NCBI GenBank assembly: GCA_021234155.1
Contig: JAJEKV010000002.1
Location: 39,729,841-39,793,840, forward strand
DNA from: Isoetes taiwanensis
Taxonomy: Eukaryota; Streptophyta; Lycopodiopsida; Isoetales; Isoetaceae
DNA length: 64,000 bases
Direction of reading: 5' to 3'
Shown here: piece by piece, positions 12,835-21,574 of the stretch
How the letters are laid out: each line of letters starts with the position of its first letter
Numbering within the stretch: position 1 is the stretch's first letter
The notes under the pieces: model-generated
Told to the model about the DNA's origin: nothing
The model's input: the letters and a program-made list of their open reading frames with translations, nothing else
The model's database searches: none
Made by a program: the position numbers and the translations under genes

Positions 12835-14073
12835 ATGTCTCATATAATCTCTGTATTGCCTCATGTACAGAACTCTCAAGGTGAAGAAGTGGGAGGTTTT
12901 GTCTCCATAGGTTCATGGGTGAGTATGCTGCCATCGACGAGGGGCAAGCATAGAGTTAAGCGACAATGGCGAGTAGACGTGTGGACCCATTGGATAGGGA
13001 GGGTAAAAGACTTCAAGTTGAATTCTAGCGGCCGGAAAGTGGAAAGTATGACAATACGACATGCGTACACCCCTTCTGATATGGCAAAAGAGCCTATCTC
13101 CACTAAAAATAGTTTCCAAAAATTACGCTCAAATGGTCCACCTTAAGTGGATCACACGACGTGAAGCTGACTGTCAGCTATTTAAGTGGCTACGACCAAT
13201 TTCGCATCGCGTGATCTCCTCATCTTTTCGTTTATTTCATGTCCTTGTCTTTATGAACATAATTTTTGTGCAGATTTATATTTATCAGACGTCGAGGATG
13301 TCGTTTCGGCCGAAAGCATTACTAGTATCCTTGTCGTCTACCACAAGGACATTGAGCATGTCCTTTTCCAAGGTATGGATGTTGTGGCATTCCGAGATAT
13401 GGGCATCTGGTGTTATGGGCATGATTACACCATAAAGGTTAGGAGACCTAGCTTGATGCTGATTGAATTGCCCCCTTTAAGTGAACTGTGTAAGCCACAG
13501 ACTAATGAGAACAATGTAATTGCAATGCAGAAATGCCTGACTGACGAGGTACAAGTGGGAATGTCTGAAAATGGAGGTGTGAGAATGAGTTTCAAAGTCT
13601 TCACACCATTCGAGGTATTTGCTAACATATTCCAGACGGCCTAGGAAGTTCGAAAAGCTCCGAAGACATATATGTGTTTTCTGCCCCCTGCTAAGTTTGT
13701 GGATGGCCTATTTTTCGGTCCCTCGTGGGACGTTCGATTCCACGAACCATTTGGTCAACTTACAAAGTGCCGCATAGTTAAGTCCTCTTTTAAGTTCAGA
13801 TATTTTCTTCCAAAACAGTATTTATATGTTAATTGTCAACTAGAACGCAGGAAACAGAAAAAAAAAAGAGGTTGCACATCTTATTGAGAGCCGTGAGGAC
13901 CATAACAAACACTCCGATGCGCTAGATATTCGAGTATGGCGAGGGGAGGAAGTCATTTATACAATACAATGGAAGCCGAATGGCCATTATCAGAACTAAG
14001 AGTGCTAATGGAGACGGAGGAGATTGCATCGGATTTTCATTATTTCATTGATGGTATTAGGGTTGGCTATTAG
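12835..14073 (+). pseudogene. BAH-domain protein, broken
   Basis: Two same-frame halves resemble one BAH (bromo-adjacent homology) domain, a chromatin-reader module. The first half (12835-13146) has SIGSWV, then WIGRVKDF and then MTIRHAYTPSDM. These match the BAH pattern 'YWIGRI...V.VRWFYRPED'. The second half (from about 13280) has ADLYLSDVEDVVSAESI and VVYHKD, matching 'NELF.SD..D.V..ESI.GKC.V'. Between them lie a stop, a 67-bp hairpin unit and a possible intron end (TTTTTGTGCAG before 13273). Downstream the frame has a stop at 13642-13644, a frame change at a poly(A) run near 13855-13868, and probably one more near 13970. The last reading frame stops at 14073. The C-terminal half is not recognised. 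A TATA-like start signal was not found. The domain call rests on motif order only. Confidence 0.6.
13150..13216. repeat. 67-bp hairpin unit H1
   Basis: Left arm GATCACACGACGTGAAG (13150-13166), right arm ATTTCGCATCGCGTGATC (13199-13216), unrelated 32-nt centre. It lies between the two halves of the BAH-like gene, so it sits in an intron or has inserted there. Confidence 0.8.
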
Positions 14074-14258
14074 GCAAAAGTGTAATGTAGAGTTCGCGAT
14101 CAACAAGAAATTGTCTATTGCTTAGCGATTTGAATTTCGTTTATTTTTTTATAGGGCTCCGTACAATTATTTAAAAAGTTATCAGTGTATTTTACGTTAA
14201 ACGTCCGTTTTTTACTATTTATCTCTTGCCAGCTGTCTCTTTCTTATCAGTGTGTGTA

Positions 14259-14266
14259 GTATAAAT
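14259..14266 (+). promoter_or_regulatory. TATA-like box of the H3-like gene
   Basis: GTATAAATC lies about 20-27 bp before the ATG at 14286. The position is close for a plant TATA element and would imply a very short leader; a further upstream start is possible. Confidence 0.35.
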
Positions 14267-14285
14267 CGCTATCTATTGAGAAGTC

Positions 14286-15140
14286 ATGGCTAGAACTAAG
14301 CAAACCGCAAGGATTCATCCAGGTGGTGTAAGGCCGAGTAATTACGTTACTCTGCCTCCTTCACCCGCTTCTGAAGTCTCTGATAGAAATTCTTCTCCTC
14401 TGCCTCTGATTATGCCTAACAGAAGGCCAGGAAAAGAACTCTGCATGACAGATGGTGGGGGGAGCAGCTCTCGAGTAACTAGGGAGGTGCATTCTGGTTC
14501 GGAGATAGAAGATGAAAATATGACAGATCGGCGATCAGAATATGACGCCGGATTGATTATTGGGCAGCCGGCTCTTCCTGCTCCTCCTGTGAATGATGCA
14601 GAAACTTCTAGTCAAAGAAGAAGAGCTCATCCAAGAAAGGGGAAGGCGACCAGAAATGTGAGGAGATGGTCGGAAGAGATGGTTGAGCCTGGAAATGAGA
14701 TGGGTGAGGGTAGTGGCCAAGGTGCAGGCGTAGAGCAGCCACAGCAACAGCCAGCAGAGCAAGAAAGAAGGAAGCGGAAGACAAAGCAGGGCATTAAAAC
14801 ACTATGCAAGATAAGGAAGTACCAGAAGAGCACTGACCTGGTTATTCCATGTCTCCCATTTGCTAGGTTTGTGAAAGAGATGTTGCAAGAATGTGGTACC
14901 ATATATAACTCCACTTACATGATTCAAGCAACTACCTTGAATGCTCTTCAAATGGCAGCGGAATCAGTTGGTGTTGGTCTATTTGAGGACTCTCAACTTG
15001 CAGCCATACATGCCAAGTAGGTGACTGTCATGCCGAAGGATATGCGCCTGGTCTTATGCATTAAGGATCCTGAGTACTATGGTCGTAATTTTGAATCTGC
15101 ATACAACAAGAAGAATGACCTGCCAGATCCTAAGGCGTAA
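14286..15140 (+). pseudogene. Histone H3-like protein with long novel N-terminal region, one internal stop
   Basis: The ORF begins MARTKQTAR, identical to canonical H3 through R8, then departs: K9 is replaced by I and K14 by V, with GG (12-13) kept. About 165 residues of low-complexity, Ser/Glu/Gln/Arg-rich sequence follow, with no H3 counterpart. A histone fold then starts near residue 175: IRKYQKSTDLVI (alpha-N), LPFARFVKEML (alpha-1), LNALQMAAESVGVGLFEDSQ (alpha-2), AAIHAK. A TAG at 15018-15020 replaces the Arg of the H3 'HAKRVT' loop, but the same frame continues with VTVMPKDMRLV and a C-terminal tail of about 28 residues to a TAA at 15138-15140. One nonsense codon is thus the only visible break in 285 codons. 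Canonical H3 is 136 residues. The long tail recalls CENH3 variants in size only; CENH3 does not keep ARTKQTAR. Function inferred: a nucleosome component or H3-tail mimic. Confidence 0.85.
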
Positions 15141-15230
15141 AGTGCCTTTGTATTTTATTGATATATTGATATCTATTATTAATATATTCTATTTTCTTAG
15201 TCGATTTCTTTCCTAGAAGATTAGTTTCGC

Positions 15231-15231
<1 letters not shown>

Positions 15232-15267
<36 letters not shown>
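15232..15267. repeat. Poly(T) tract of about 36
   Basis: Uninterrupted T run roughly 95 bp after the H3-like stop, followed directly by a hairpin-unit arm. Its length is likely to be unstable between reads. Confidence 0.85.
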
Positions 15268-15270
<3 letters not shown>

Positions 15271-15284
15271 TTAGGCTACGTCGG

Positions 15285-15298
15285 GATCACACGACGCG
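15285..15298. repeat. Half hairpin unit H2 (left arm only)
   Basis: GATCACACGACGCG matches the left arm of the 67-bp units. The expected right arm near 15334-15351 is not recognisable. It follows the H3-like gene, as other units follow other genes. Confidence 0.6.
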
Positions 15299-15357
15299 CA
15301 CCAAGCATTGTGCTCTTTTTTTGCACAGACTAGTTTTCAAGCCCTCACCCTAACCCA

Positions 15358-15960
15358 TGAAAGGTATTGATCATGTAATATTTTATAGTCTAAACCTATA
15401 GAGAAGAAGGTGTTATGTTATTCAGGAAAAATGCCGACTCAGTTGAAAGGGGAGATTGAAAGGAAGTTAGGCAGTGATCATTTGACATTGGAATCAAATG
15501 TTAAAAGTTAGCTTGAATGGTTATTGCTAAGTTAATGGCCTAGGTAAATTATAACCTAGGTCGTTATGGTTAAAGGTTAAAGGTTAAAAGGCACAGATTA
15601 GAATGCTTTAACCATTATAGAAGTGAAGGATAACGGTCGAATGGCTGAATGCCATGGTTGACCAAAATTCTGGCTAAGAGGTCGGTCAGGCTGATCGGCC
15701 AGACAGATCTTTATATAAATAAAGATGCAGGGTGTTTTTGGATCATCCTTGAGTATGCAGGAGATCGATTAAAGGATTCAAAGATCATGCTTGGGCTCTC
15801 GAAATATAAGTCAATATTGCCAATGGTTTGTGCAATGGTTATTTGAATTTAAATGATGGAGTATTTGAATGCCTTGTTTGATAATTGAGAGCATTTGCAT
15901 CATTAGTATTTGAAAATTTGTCTAGCCATAATCATTCTATTATCTAGGCATAATCCTTCA
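15358..15960 (+). repeat. copia 5' LTR (603 bp)
   Basis: Begins TGAAAGGTATTGATC and ends ATAATCCTTCA. It contains TATATAAATAAAG near 15712 as a probable TATA element. Against the 3' LTR I count roughly a dozen substitutions in 600 bp and two large length differences. This suggests an insertion that is old but not ancient. Confidence 0.95.
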
Positions 15961-15961
15961 T

Positions 15962-15974
15962 TGGTATCAGAGCC
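15962..15974 (+). other. copia primer binding site (tRNA-iMet)
   Basis: TGGTATCAGAGCC starts one base after the 5' LTR. It is the standard plant sequence complementary to the 3' end of initiator tRNA-Met. Confidence 0.95.
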
Positions 15975-15986
15975 AGCATTGTCATA

Positions 15987-17354
15987 ATGTCTACAAGATT
16001 TGGTGCAAATTTACTGACTTCCATTGAGGTGTTTAAAGGGGATAGTGGTTTTCAGATATGGAAACAAGGAATTAGGCAAGTGCTTGAATTTGAAAACTTG
16101 TGGTATCTCATTGATGGAGGACACACCAAAAGAACTTCTACAATGGCAAGATCAAGAAATTCTGTTGCAGGGGAGACTAGTGAAGCTTCAGTTGAAGGAG
16201 GAGGTACTGAGGTTCCTGTCAGCTCAAGAATGACTGTAAGTGCAGAACCAGATGATGAACTAAAGATAATGGAGGCTCAAGCTATTATAACAAGTAAGGT
16301 TGGCACTGCTATCAAGCTGAAATTAAGAGGGATGAGTCCAAAAGAGATGTGGGATTATATGGTAAACCAATATGAGATCAAAACTTCATCACAAATTGAC
16401 ATGCTTGAGAAACAACTTAGGAAGTTAAAGTTGTTTGAAAAGGACAATATGACTGATTATTTGGAAAAGTTTGACTCCATAATTGCAGATTTGGAGGGTG
16501 CTGGGATAATCCTAAATGATCAATATCAAATTCTGTCCTTGGCAAGATCTGTATCTCACAATAGTCAGCTGGGAACATTGATCAGAAATGTTGCTAGGTC
16601 CAAGGAGCACGCCATTCAAATGATTAGGACAGAATTTGAACAAAAAAATGTAGCGGATGACACGTCTGAAGTTTTGTATGCAAGGAAAGCAAAGAAAAGT
16701 GGAGGTTCAAGTAAGGACAAGCTCGGGCCTTGCTACAATTGCAATCAATATGGACATCTCAAATATGACTGCCCTAATGAAGGTAAAATTATAAAATGTT
16801 TCAATTGTGATGGGAAGGGGCATGTTGCTGCAAATTGCCCAAGTCCAAGAGGGGCTGTAGGAAGAGGTAGAGGCAGAGGGAGGTCTGCTAATCAGAGGGG
16901 AAATTTTGCAAGAGGAAGAGGTGCAAGCAGAGGTAATCCATCCTTGAATGTAGTCAAAGAGTCAGCAGCAAATGAAGAAGAGGACGAGGATGATACTGCT
17001 GAGGTAAGACATCTTGCTTTGACTATTCTATTCTATTCTATTTCAAATAACTTGCAAAAGAAGGTTAACAAAATGTTAATCATAGATTCAAGAGCTGAGA
17101 AAACCGTGACATGTGACCAAACTTTGTTGAAGAAATGCAAGAAAAGAGAAGCTGGCCATGTGCAATTAGGAGATGGAGGCTTGCAAAGGATTGAAGACAC
17201 TGGAATATTAGAAATATTTGATTTAGAAGGAAAAGCTGTGGAACTTAGAGATGTTTTGTGTGTCCCTGGCCTTGTGAGAAATTTGATATCAGTTTGTCAA
17301 CTTCTTGACTTGGGTTATAAAGTTCTTTTTGAAAAACTAGAATGTAAAGTGTAA
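15987..17354 (+). CDS. gag-pol: copia Gag and protease segment
   Basis: Open for 455 codons. Residues about 1-220 are copia Gag, with the usual 'MWDYMVNQYE...LRKLKLFEKDNMTDYLEKF' type core. Two CCHC knuckles follow near residue 250: CYNCNQYGHLKYDC and CFNCDGKGHVAANC. An Arg/Gly-rich linker comes next. The protease motif near residue 365 reads IIDSRAEKTVTCD, where active copia proteases have D-S-G-A, so the catalytic triad glycine is replaced by Arg. A (TTCTA)n-like run lies at about 17025-17042 inside the frame. Translation stops at 17352-17354; the same frame then continues as pol-like sequence to about 17475. The product would be the capsid polyprotein of the element. Confidence 0.9.
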   Translation: MSTRFGANLLTSIEVFKGDSGFQIWKQGIRQVLEFENLWYLIDGGHTKRTSTMARSRNSVAGETSEASVEGGGTEVPVSSRMTVSAEPDDELKIMEAQAIITSKVGTAIKLKLRGMSPKEMWDYMVNQYEIKTSSQIDMLEKQLRKLKLFEKDNMTDYLEKFDSIIADLEGAGIILNDQYQILSLARSVSHNSQLGTLIRNVARSKEHAIQMIRTEFEQKNVADDTSEVLYARKAKKSGGSSKDKLGPCYNCNQYGHLKYDCPNEGKIIKCFNCDGKGHVAANCPSPRGAVGRGRGRGRSANQRGNFARGRGASRGNPSLNVVKESAANEEEDEDDTAEVRHLALTILFYSISNNLQKKVNKMLIIDSRAEKTVTCDQTLLKKCKKREAGHVQLGDGGLQRIEDTGILEIFDLEGKAVELRDVLCVPGLVRNLISVCQLLDLGYKVLFEKLECKV

Positions 17355-20047
17355 CTTGGAAATAATATCAAGTTTATTGGCAAAAGAGTGGGGAACTTAT
17401 TTGGTCTTGATTGCAAGCACATTCCTAGTTTGAATGTAATTGAAACTCCATCTCTTAAAATTGGCATAATCGAATGTGCCATACAAACTTGGCAAATATT
17501 GACATTCTGATTAAAAGGGGTCTGATAACAGCAAATGGAGATGGAAATGAAAGTTTTATATGTGCGGGGTGCATTCTTGGGAAACAAACCAGGCTACCAT
17601 TTAGAAGATCACTCAAAAGGGCAAAAGGAATTTTAGATTTGGTGCACACTGACCTTTGTGGTCCCATAAATGTTACTAGTATGGCAGGACACAGATATTT
17701 TATGACATTCATAGATGACTTTAGCAGGAAAACATTGAGAACAAAATATCAAGCTTATGATGCACTAAAGCTATTTGTTGCTGAGGTGGAGCTCGAGACT
17801 GGAAGAAGAGTCAAATGTATAAGGTCTGACAGGGGAGGTGAGTATCTATCCCATGAATTTAAAAGGTTTTGTGCAAAAAGAGGAATTAAAAGACAACTAA
17901 CTTGTAGATACTCTCCCCAACAAAATGGGATAGCTGAGAGAAAAAACAGAACCTTATTGAATGCAGTTAGATCCATGCTAAAATATTCTGGATTACCCAA
18001 TTATGTTTGGAATGAAGCCTTGAACACTGCTGTTTATGTTCAAAACATCTTGCCATCTGTCAGTACAAAAGGAACCGTCCCTGAAATGTTATGGTCAGGC
18101 AAAATGCCAAGCTACAATGATCTTAAAGCCTATGGATGTTTAACATTTGCACATGTACCTAAACAATTGAGAAAAAAGTTGGATGATAGAACATACATTA
18201 CATACTTGGTGGGATATGACACAAACTCCAAGGCATACAGGCTATATGATCCAGTTCATAAAAAAATTATAGTGAGTAGAGATGTAATATTCGATGAGTC
18301 TCAGTTTTACAGAAAAATTCAAAAGGTAAATGTGACTGACCTAAGTGAAAGTGTGCAAGAAAACAAGGTGGAGCAGGAACTTGCTGAAAAAGAAGAACAT
18401 AAGAAGACTGCTGGAGATTTGTTTGATGACCAAGACAATGAAGATTCAATGCATGCTACTGCAGGGATGGAGGAAGAACATTTTAGCTTTGAAAGAGAGG
18501 ACCCTATGACACAGAATGAAGATGAAGAAGAGCAGCCACAGATTTTGGAAAAACAGAAAATAAGAACTAGAAGATCTGAGGCACAAATTTTAAGGGATGA
18601 AAATCAAGCAAATATTGAATTGCGTGGAAGGAATGAATCAGGGAGAAGCAAAAGACTTCAGCCTCATGAAGGTGAAGTCGAGAATATTTTTGATATTCTG
18701 GTATTGGAAAACTGTGACATACCAAGCAATTATGATGAAGCTATAAATGGAAAAGATTTTGAACATTGGCTTAAAGCCATGGAGGAAGAAATGCAGGCTT
18801 TTAAAAGAACAGGGACATATGAATTGGTTGAGAAACCACAAAACAAAAATGTTGTAGGGAACAAGTGGATTTTCAGAATCAAAATAGGGGCAGATGGAAA
18901 AACAAAGAAATATAAGGCAAGATTGGTTGCTCAAGGCTTTTTACAAAAAAGAGGAAAGGATTATGATGAAACCTTCTCCCCTTTGGTCAAAATAAACGGT
19001 TTGAGGATATTGTTGGCTATAGCAAACTCATGTGATTTAGAAATTCACCATATGGATGTAAGTACAGCTTTTTTGAATGCAAAATTAGAAGACGAAGTGT
19101 ACCTTAGACGAGCTCCAGGTTTTGAGGAAGGAGAAGAAAAAGTATGGAGGTTAAATCGAGCAGTGTATGGGTTGAAGCAGTCCCCAAGGGAATGGTACAA
19201 ATGCATGAACAATTATTTGAAACAACAAGGCTTTGAAAAATTAAATCATGATGGGAACTTGTATAGATTCCGAAATGGAGATGAATGGTGCATCATTGCA
19301 TTATATGTTAATGACAACATTATGGTGGCAAAAGGAACAGAAACATTGAATAAATGCAAGGAGATCTTGAATCAAAGATTCCAAATGACTGATCTTGGTG
19401 AATTAAGAAGATTTCTAGGCATAGAAGTATTCAGGGACAGAAATAGTAAAATCTTAGCTTTGAGTCAGCAAACACACATTGAAAATATGCTAGAGAGATT
19501 TGGAATGAAGAGCTGCAATGCAACAAATACACCTATAGTACCAGGACACAAAATATCCATGTCATTAAGTCCACAAACTCTTGAAGAGCAAAAACAGATG
19601 GAGGAAGTACCATATAGATCACTTATAGGATGTTTGTCATATGTTGCTAACTGCACAAGACCTGATATTGCTTTTGCAGTAAATCTTCTCAGTAGGTACA
19701 ATCATAATCCTAGACGAGCACACTGGATTGCAGCCAAGAGAATTTTGAGATATTTGAAAGGTACAATGCATGTTGGCATTATGTATAATAATTCCAGTGA
19801 CTTAAATTTGAAGGCTTATTGTGATGCTGATTGGGGAGGGAATCTTGACCAAAGAAGATCCACATCAGGTTATGTAATTGTCTTGGGAGGTGCACCAGTA
19901 GCATGGAAATCTAAAAAACAAGGAAGCATAGCACTCTCAAGTGCAGAAGCAGAATATAATTCTGCTTCATTAGCAGCAAAAGAGATAATATGGGAAAGGA
20001 GACTCATTAATGAACTTGGATTTTTACAGAACTGTTATGTACTGTGA
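17355..20047 (+). pseudogene. pol: copia integrase, reverse transcriptase and RNase H
   Basis: The main frame is open from 17474 (857 codons) after a frame change near 17475. The GAG-pre-integrase zinc finger is damaged: HTNLANIDILIKRG and CAGCILGKQ remain, but the upstream His is lost to the frame break. The integrase core keeps DLCGPI (first Asp), IRSDRGGEY (second Asp) and PQQNGIAERKNRT (Glu). After IDDFSRKT about four residues are missing. RT carries KWIFRIK, MDVSTAFLNA and, at the active site, YVNDNIMV instead of YVDDIL-type, so the second catalytic Asp is lost in place. RNase H contains AYCDADWGG and LSSAEAEYNSAS. The frame ends at 20047 and continues in another frame. Confidence 0.93.
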
Positions 20048-20300
20048 CAGTACTAGTTGTATAGCTATGTCAAAGAACCCTGTCTTGCATGAGAGATCAA
20101 AACATATTGAAATGCAAGTTCATTTTATTAGGGATGTGGTTGAAAAAAATCTACTGCATCTGACCTATATTAGTACAAAAGATCAAGTGGCAGATTTGTT
20201 TACCAAAGCATTGACAGCAAGCAGATTTGAAGAGTTGAAAAGGTTGCTTAATTGCTGTGACCAGGCAATATTACATGAAGGGGAGAATGAAAGGTATTGA
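20010..20300 (+). pseudogene. copia RNase H C-terminus after a frameshift
   Basis: This frame continues the preceding ORF. It has CDSTSCIAMSKNPVLHERSKHIE, given here in two parts (CDSTSCIAMSKNP, then ERSKHIE), and KDQVADLFTKAL. These are the conserved end of copia RNase H ('DN.SAI.L..NPV.H.RTKHI...Q.AD.FTK'). The frames overlap around 20010-20047, so a single indel there separates them. Confidence 0.9.
20277..20287 (+). other. copia polypurine tract
   Basis: GAAGGGGAGAA lies immediately before the TG of the 3' LTR at 20288, the expected position of the plus-strand primer. Confidence 0.9.
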
Positions 20301-21053
20301 TCATGTAATATTTTATAGTCTAAACCTATAGAGAAGAAGGTGTTATGGTTATTCAGGAAAAATGCAGACTCAGTTGAAAGGGGAGATTGAAAGGAAGTTA
20401 GGCAGTGATCATTTGACATTGGAATCAAATGTTAAAAGTTAGCTTGAATGGTTATTGCTAAGTTAATGGCCTAGGTAAATTATAACCTAGGTCGTTATGG
20501 TTAAAGGTTAAAGGTTAAAAGGCACAGATTAGAATGCTTTAATCATTATAGAAGTGAAGGATAACGGTCGAATGGCTGAATGCCATGGTTGACCAAAATT
20601 CCGGCTAAGAGGTCGGTCAGGCCGATCGGGCGGACAGATCTTTATATAAACAAAGATGCAGGGTGTTTTTTGATCATCCTTGAGTATGCAGGAGATCGAT
20701 TAAAGGATTCAAAGATCATGCTTGGGCTCTCGAAATATAAGTCAATATTGCTACAGTAATATGGTCAATGCAATATGAACAATAGAAATTCCAATGGTTT
20801 GTGCAATGGTTATTTGAATTTAAATGATGGAGTATTTGAATGTCTTGTTTGATGAGCTACAATAAAACAGCGTGATGAGCTAGTAGCCCCCGTCAGGGAG
20901 CTCGCCCATGCTACACAAGTCCAGTGGCCTCAGGGCATAAGGGACAATAATGTATTCTATTCTATTCTATTCTATAATTGAGAGCATTTGCATCATTAGT
21001 ATTTGAAAATTTGTCTAGCCATAATCATTCTATTATCTAGGCATAATCCTTCA
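20288..21053 (+). repeat. copia 3' LTR (766 bp) with an inserted LINE/SINE tail
   Basis: Same ends as the 5' LTR (TGAAAGG...CCTTCA). It is 163 bp longer for two reasons. A 40-bp segment near 20751-20790 is absent from the 5' LTR, and an insertion of about 123 bp interrupts GTTTGAT|AATTGAG. Confidence 0.95.
20853..20976 (+). mobile_element. Short retroposon tail inside the copia 3' LTR
   Basis: The insert carries GAGCTCGCCCATGCTACA, then GTGGCCTCA and GGGACA, and ends in (TATTC)4. The same sequence, reversed, forms the 3' end of the LINE at 62425-63190. It is therefore either a severely 5'-truncated LINE copy or a SINE sharing the LINE 3' end. It post-dates the copia insertion because the 5' LTR has the empty site. 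Confidence 0.85.
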
Positions 21054-21122
21054 ACTCTAACCCTAACCCTAACCCTAAAATATGATCCAAGCCCTTACCC
21101 TAACCCTAACTCTAACCCTAAA
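21054..21122. repeat. Telomere-like CCCTAA tract
   Basis: CTCTAACCCTAACCCTAACCCTAAAA, read as several CCCTAA units, with a second block at 21094-21121. The 5' side of the copia insertion has the matching CACCCTAACCC (15346-15356), so the copia element split one interstitial tract. Units are mostly CCCTAA rather than the plant CCCTAAA. Confidence 0.8.
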
Positions 21123-21564
21123 ATGTATGGACGAATCTCCACAATGGCTCTATGTATCCTTTCAAAATGGACAACGGCTACTTCAGTCTGCAGTTTTAGC
21201 ACCTTATCGCTTCTTCACATCTTTTTTGCCTTCTGCGTCTACTTCGCCATGGATTGTTATGTCAAGTTTTTGGAATGGTATGCACCTGCCCCACATGCCA
21301 ACGAGGAAGTTGTGGCGACTGAGATTTATCCTCTCTATTGCAAGGAAATCGACATCATGGGAAACAATGGCGAGCTCACATGCTACCGCGATGTTACTTT
21401 AGGTTTTAGCCTGAGTGCGTTAGCTCAACGGACGTGCTTTGCAGATGTTTCTGGGGTGTGAATTCCGAAACCATCTTTAGAGGAAGCGACTTCCCATTTG
21501 TAAGGATCCAAGACTTTCTTCAAGAATGCGGTGCAACGGGCTCCGCCGGGATGCGTGCTTATAC
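21123..21564 (+). pseudogene. Unidentified plus-strand ORF with a hydrophobic segment
   Basis: From an ATG at 21123 the frame gives a hydrophobic stretch (SLLHIFFAFCVYFA) that could span a membrane, then MDCYVKFLEWYAPAP and LTCYRDVTLGFSLSAL. The frame stops at 21459-21461. A neighbouring frame then carries protein-like sequence, ETIFRGSDFPFVRIQDFLQE, to a stop at 21562-21564, suggesting a frameshift near 21430. An alternative start is the ATG at 21249. It matches no family I know. It lies between the copia element and the acidic-protein gene on the same strand. Confidence 0.4.
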
Positions 21565-21574
21565 TTAAGAGGTA

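Larger units (their letters stand above)
15358..21053 (+). mobile_element. Ty1/copia LTR retrotransposon, full length but disabled
   Basis: The element has two LTRs (15358-15960 and 20288-21053), a primer binding site right after the 5' LTR, gag with two zinc knuckles, protease, integrase, reverse transcriptase, RNase H in copia order, and a purine tract before the 3' LTR. Coding is interrupted by a stop at 17352-17354 and by frame changes near 17475 and 20010. Key residues are altered in protease and RT. It inserted into a CCCTAA-rich tract: the flanks are CTAACCCA on the left and ACTCTAACCC on the right. The five flanking bases, ACCCA and ACTCT, each differ by one base from ACCCT, so a decayed 5-bp target duplication is possible. 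Confidence 0.95.

Noticed and set aside
14535-14914. Two minus-strand ORFs of 75 and 95 codons
   Set aside because: They are antisense shadows of the H3-like gene.
14286-15140. CENH3 (centromeric H3) assignment
   Set aside because: CENH3 proteins do not retain ARTKQTAR, and the loop and C-terminus here are not CENH3-like; length alone is not evidence.
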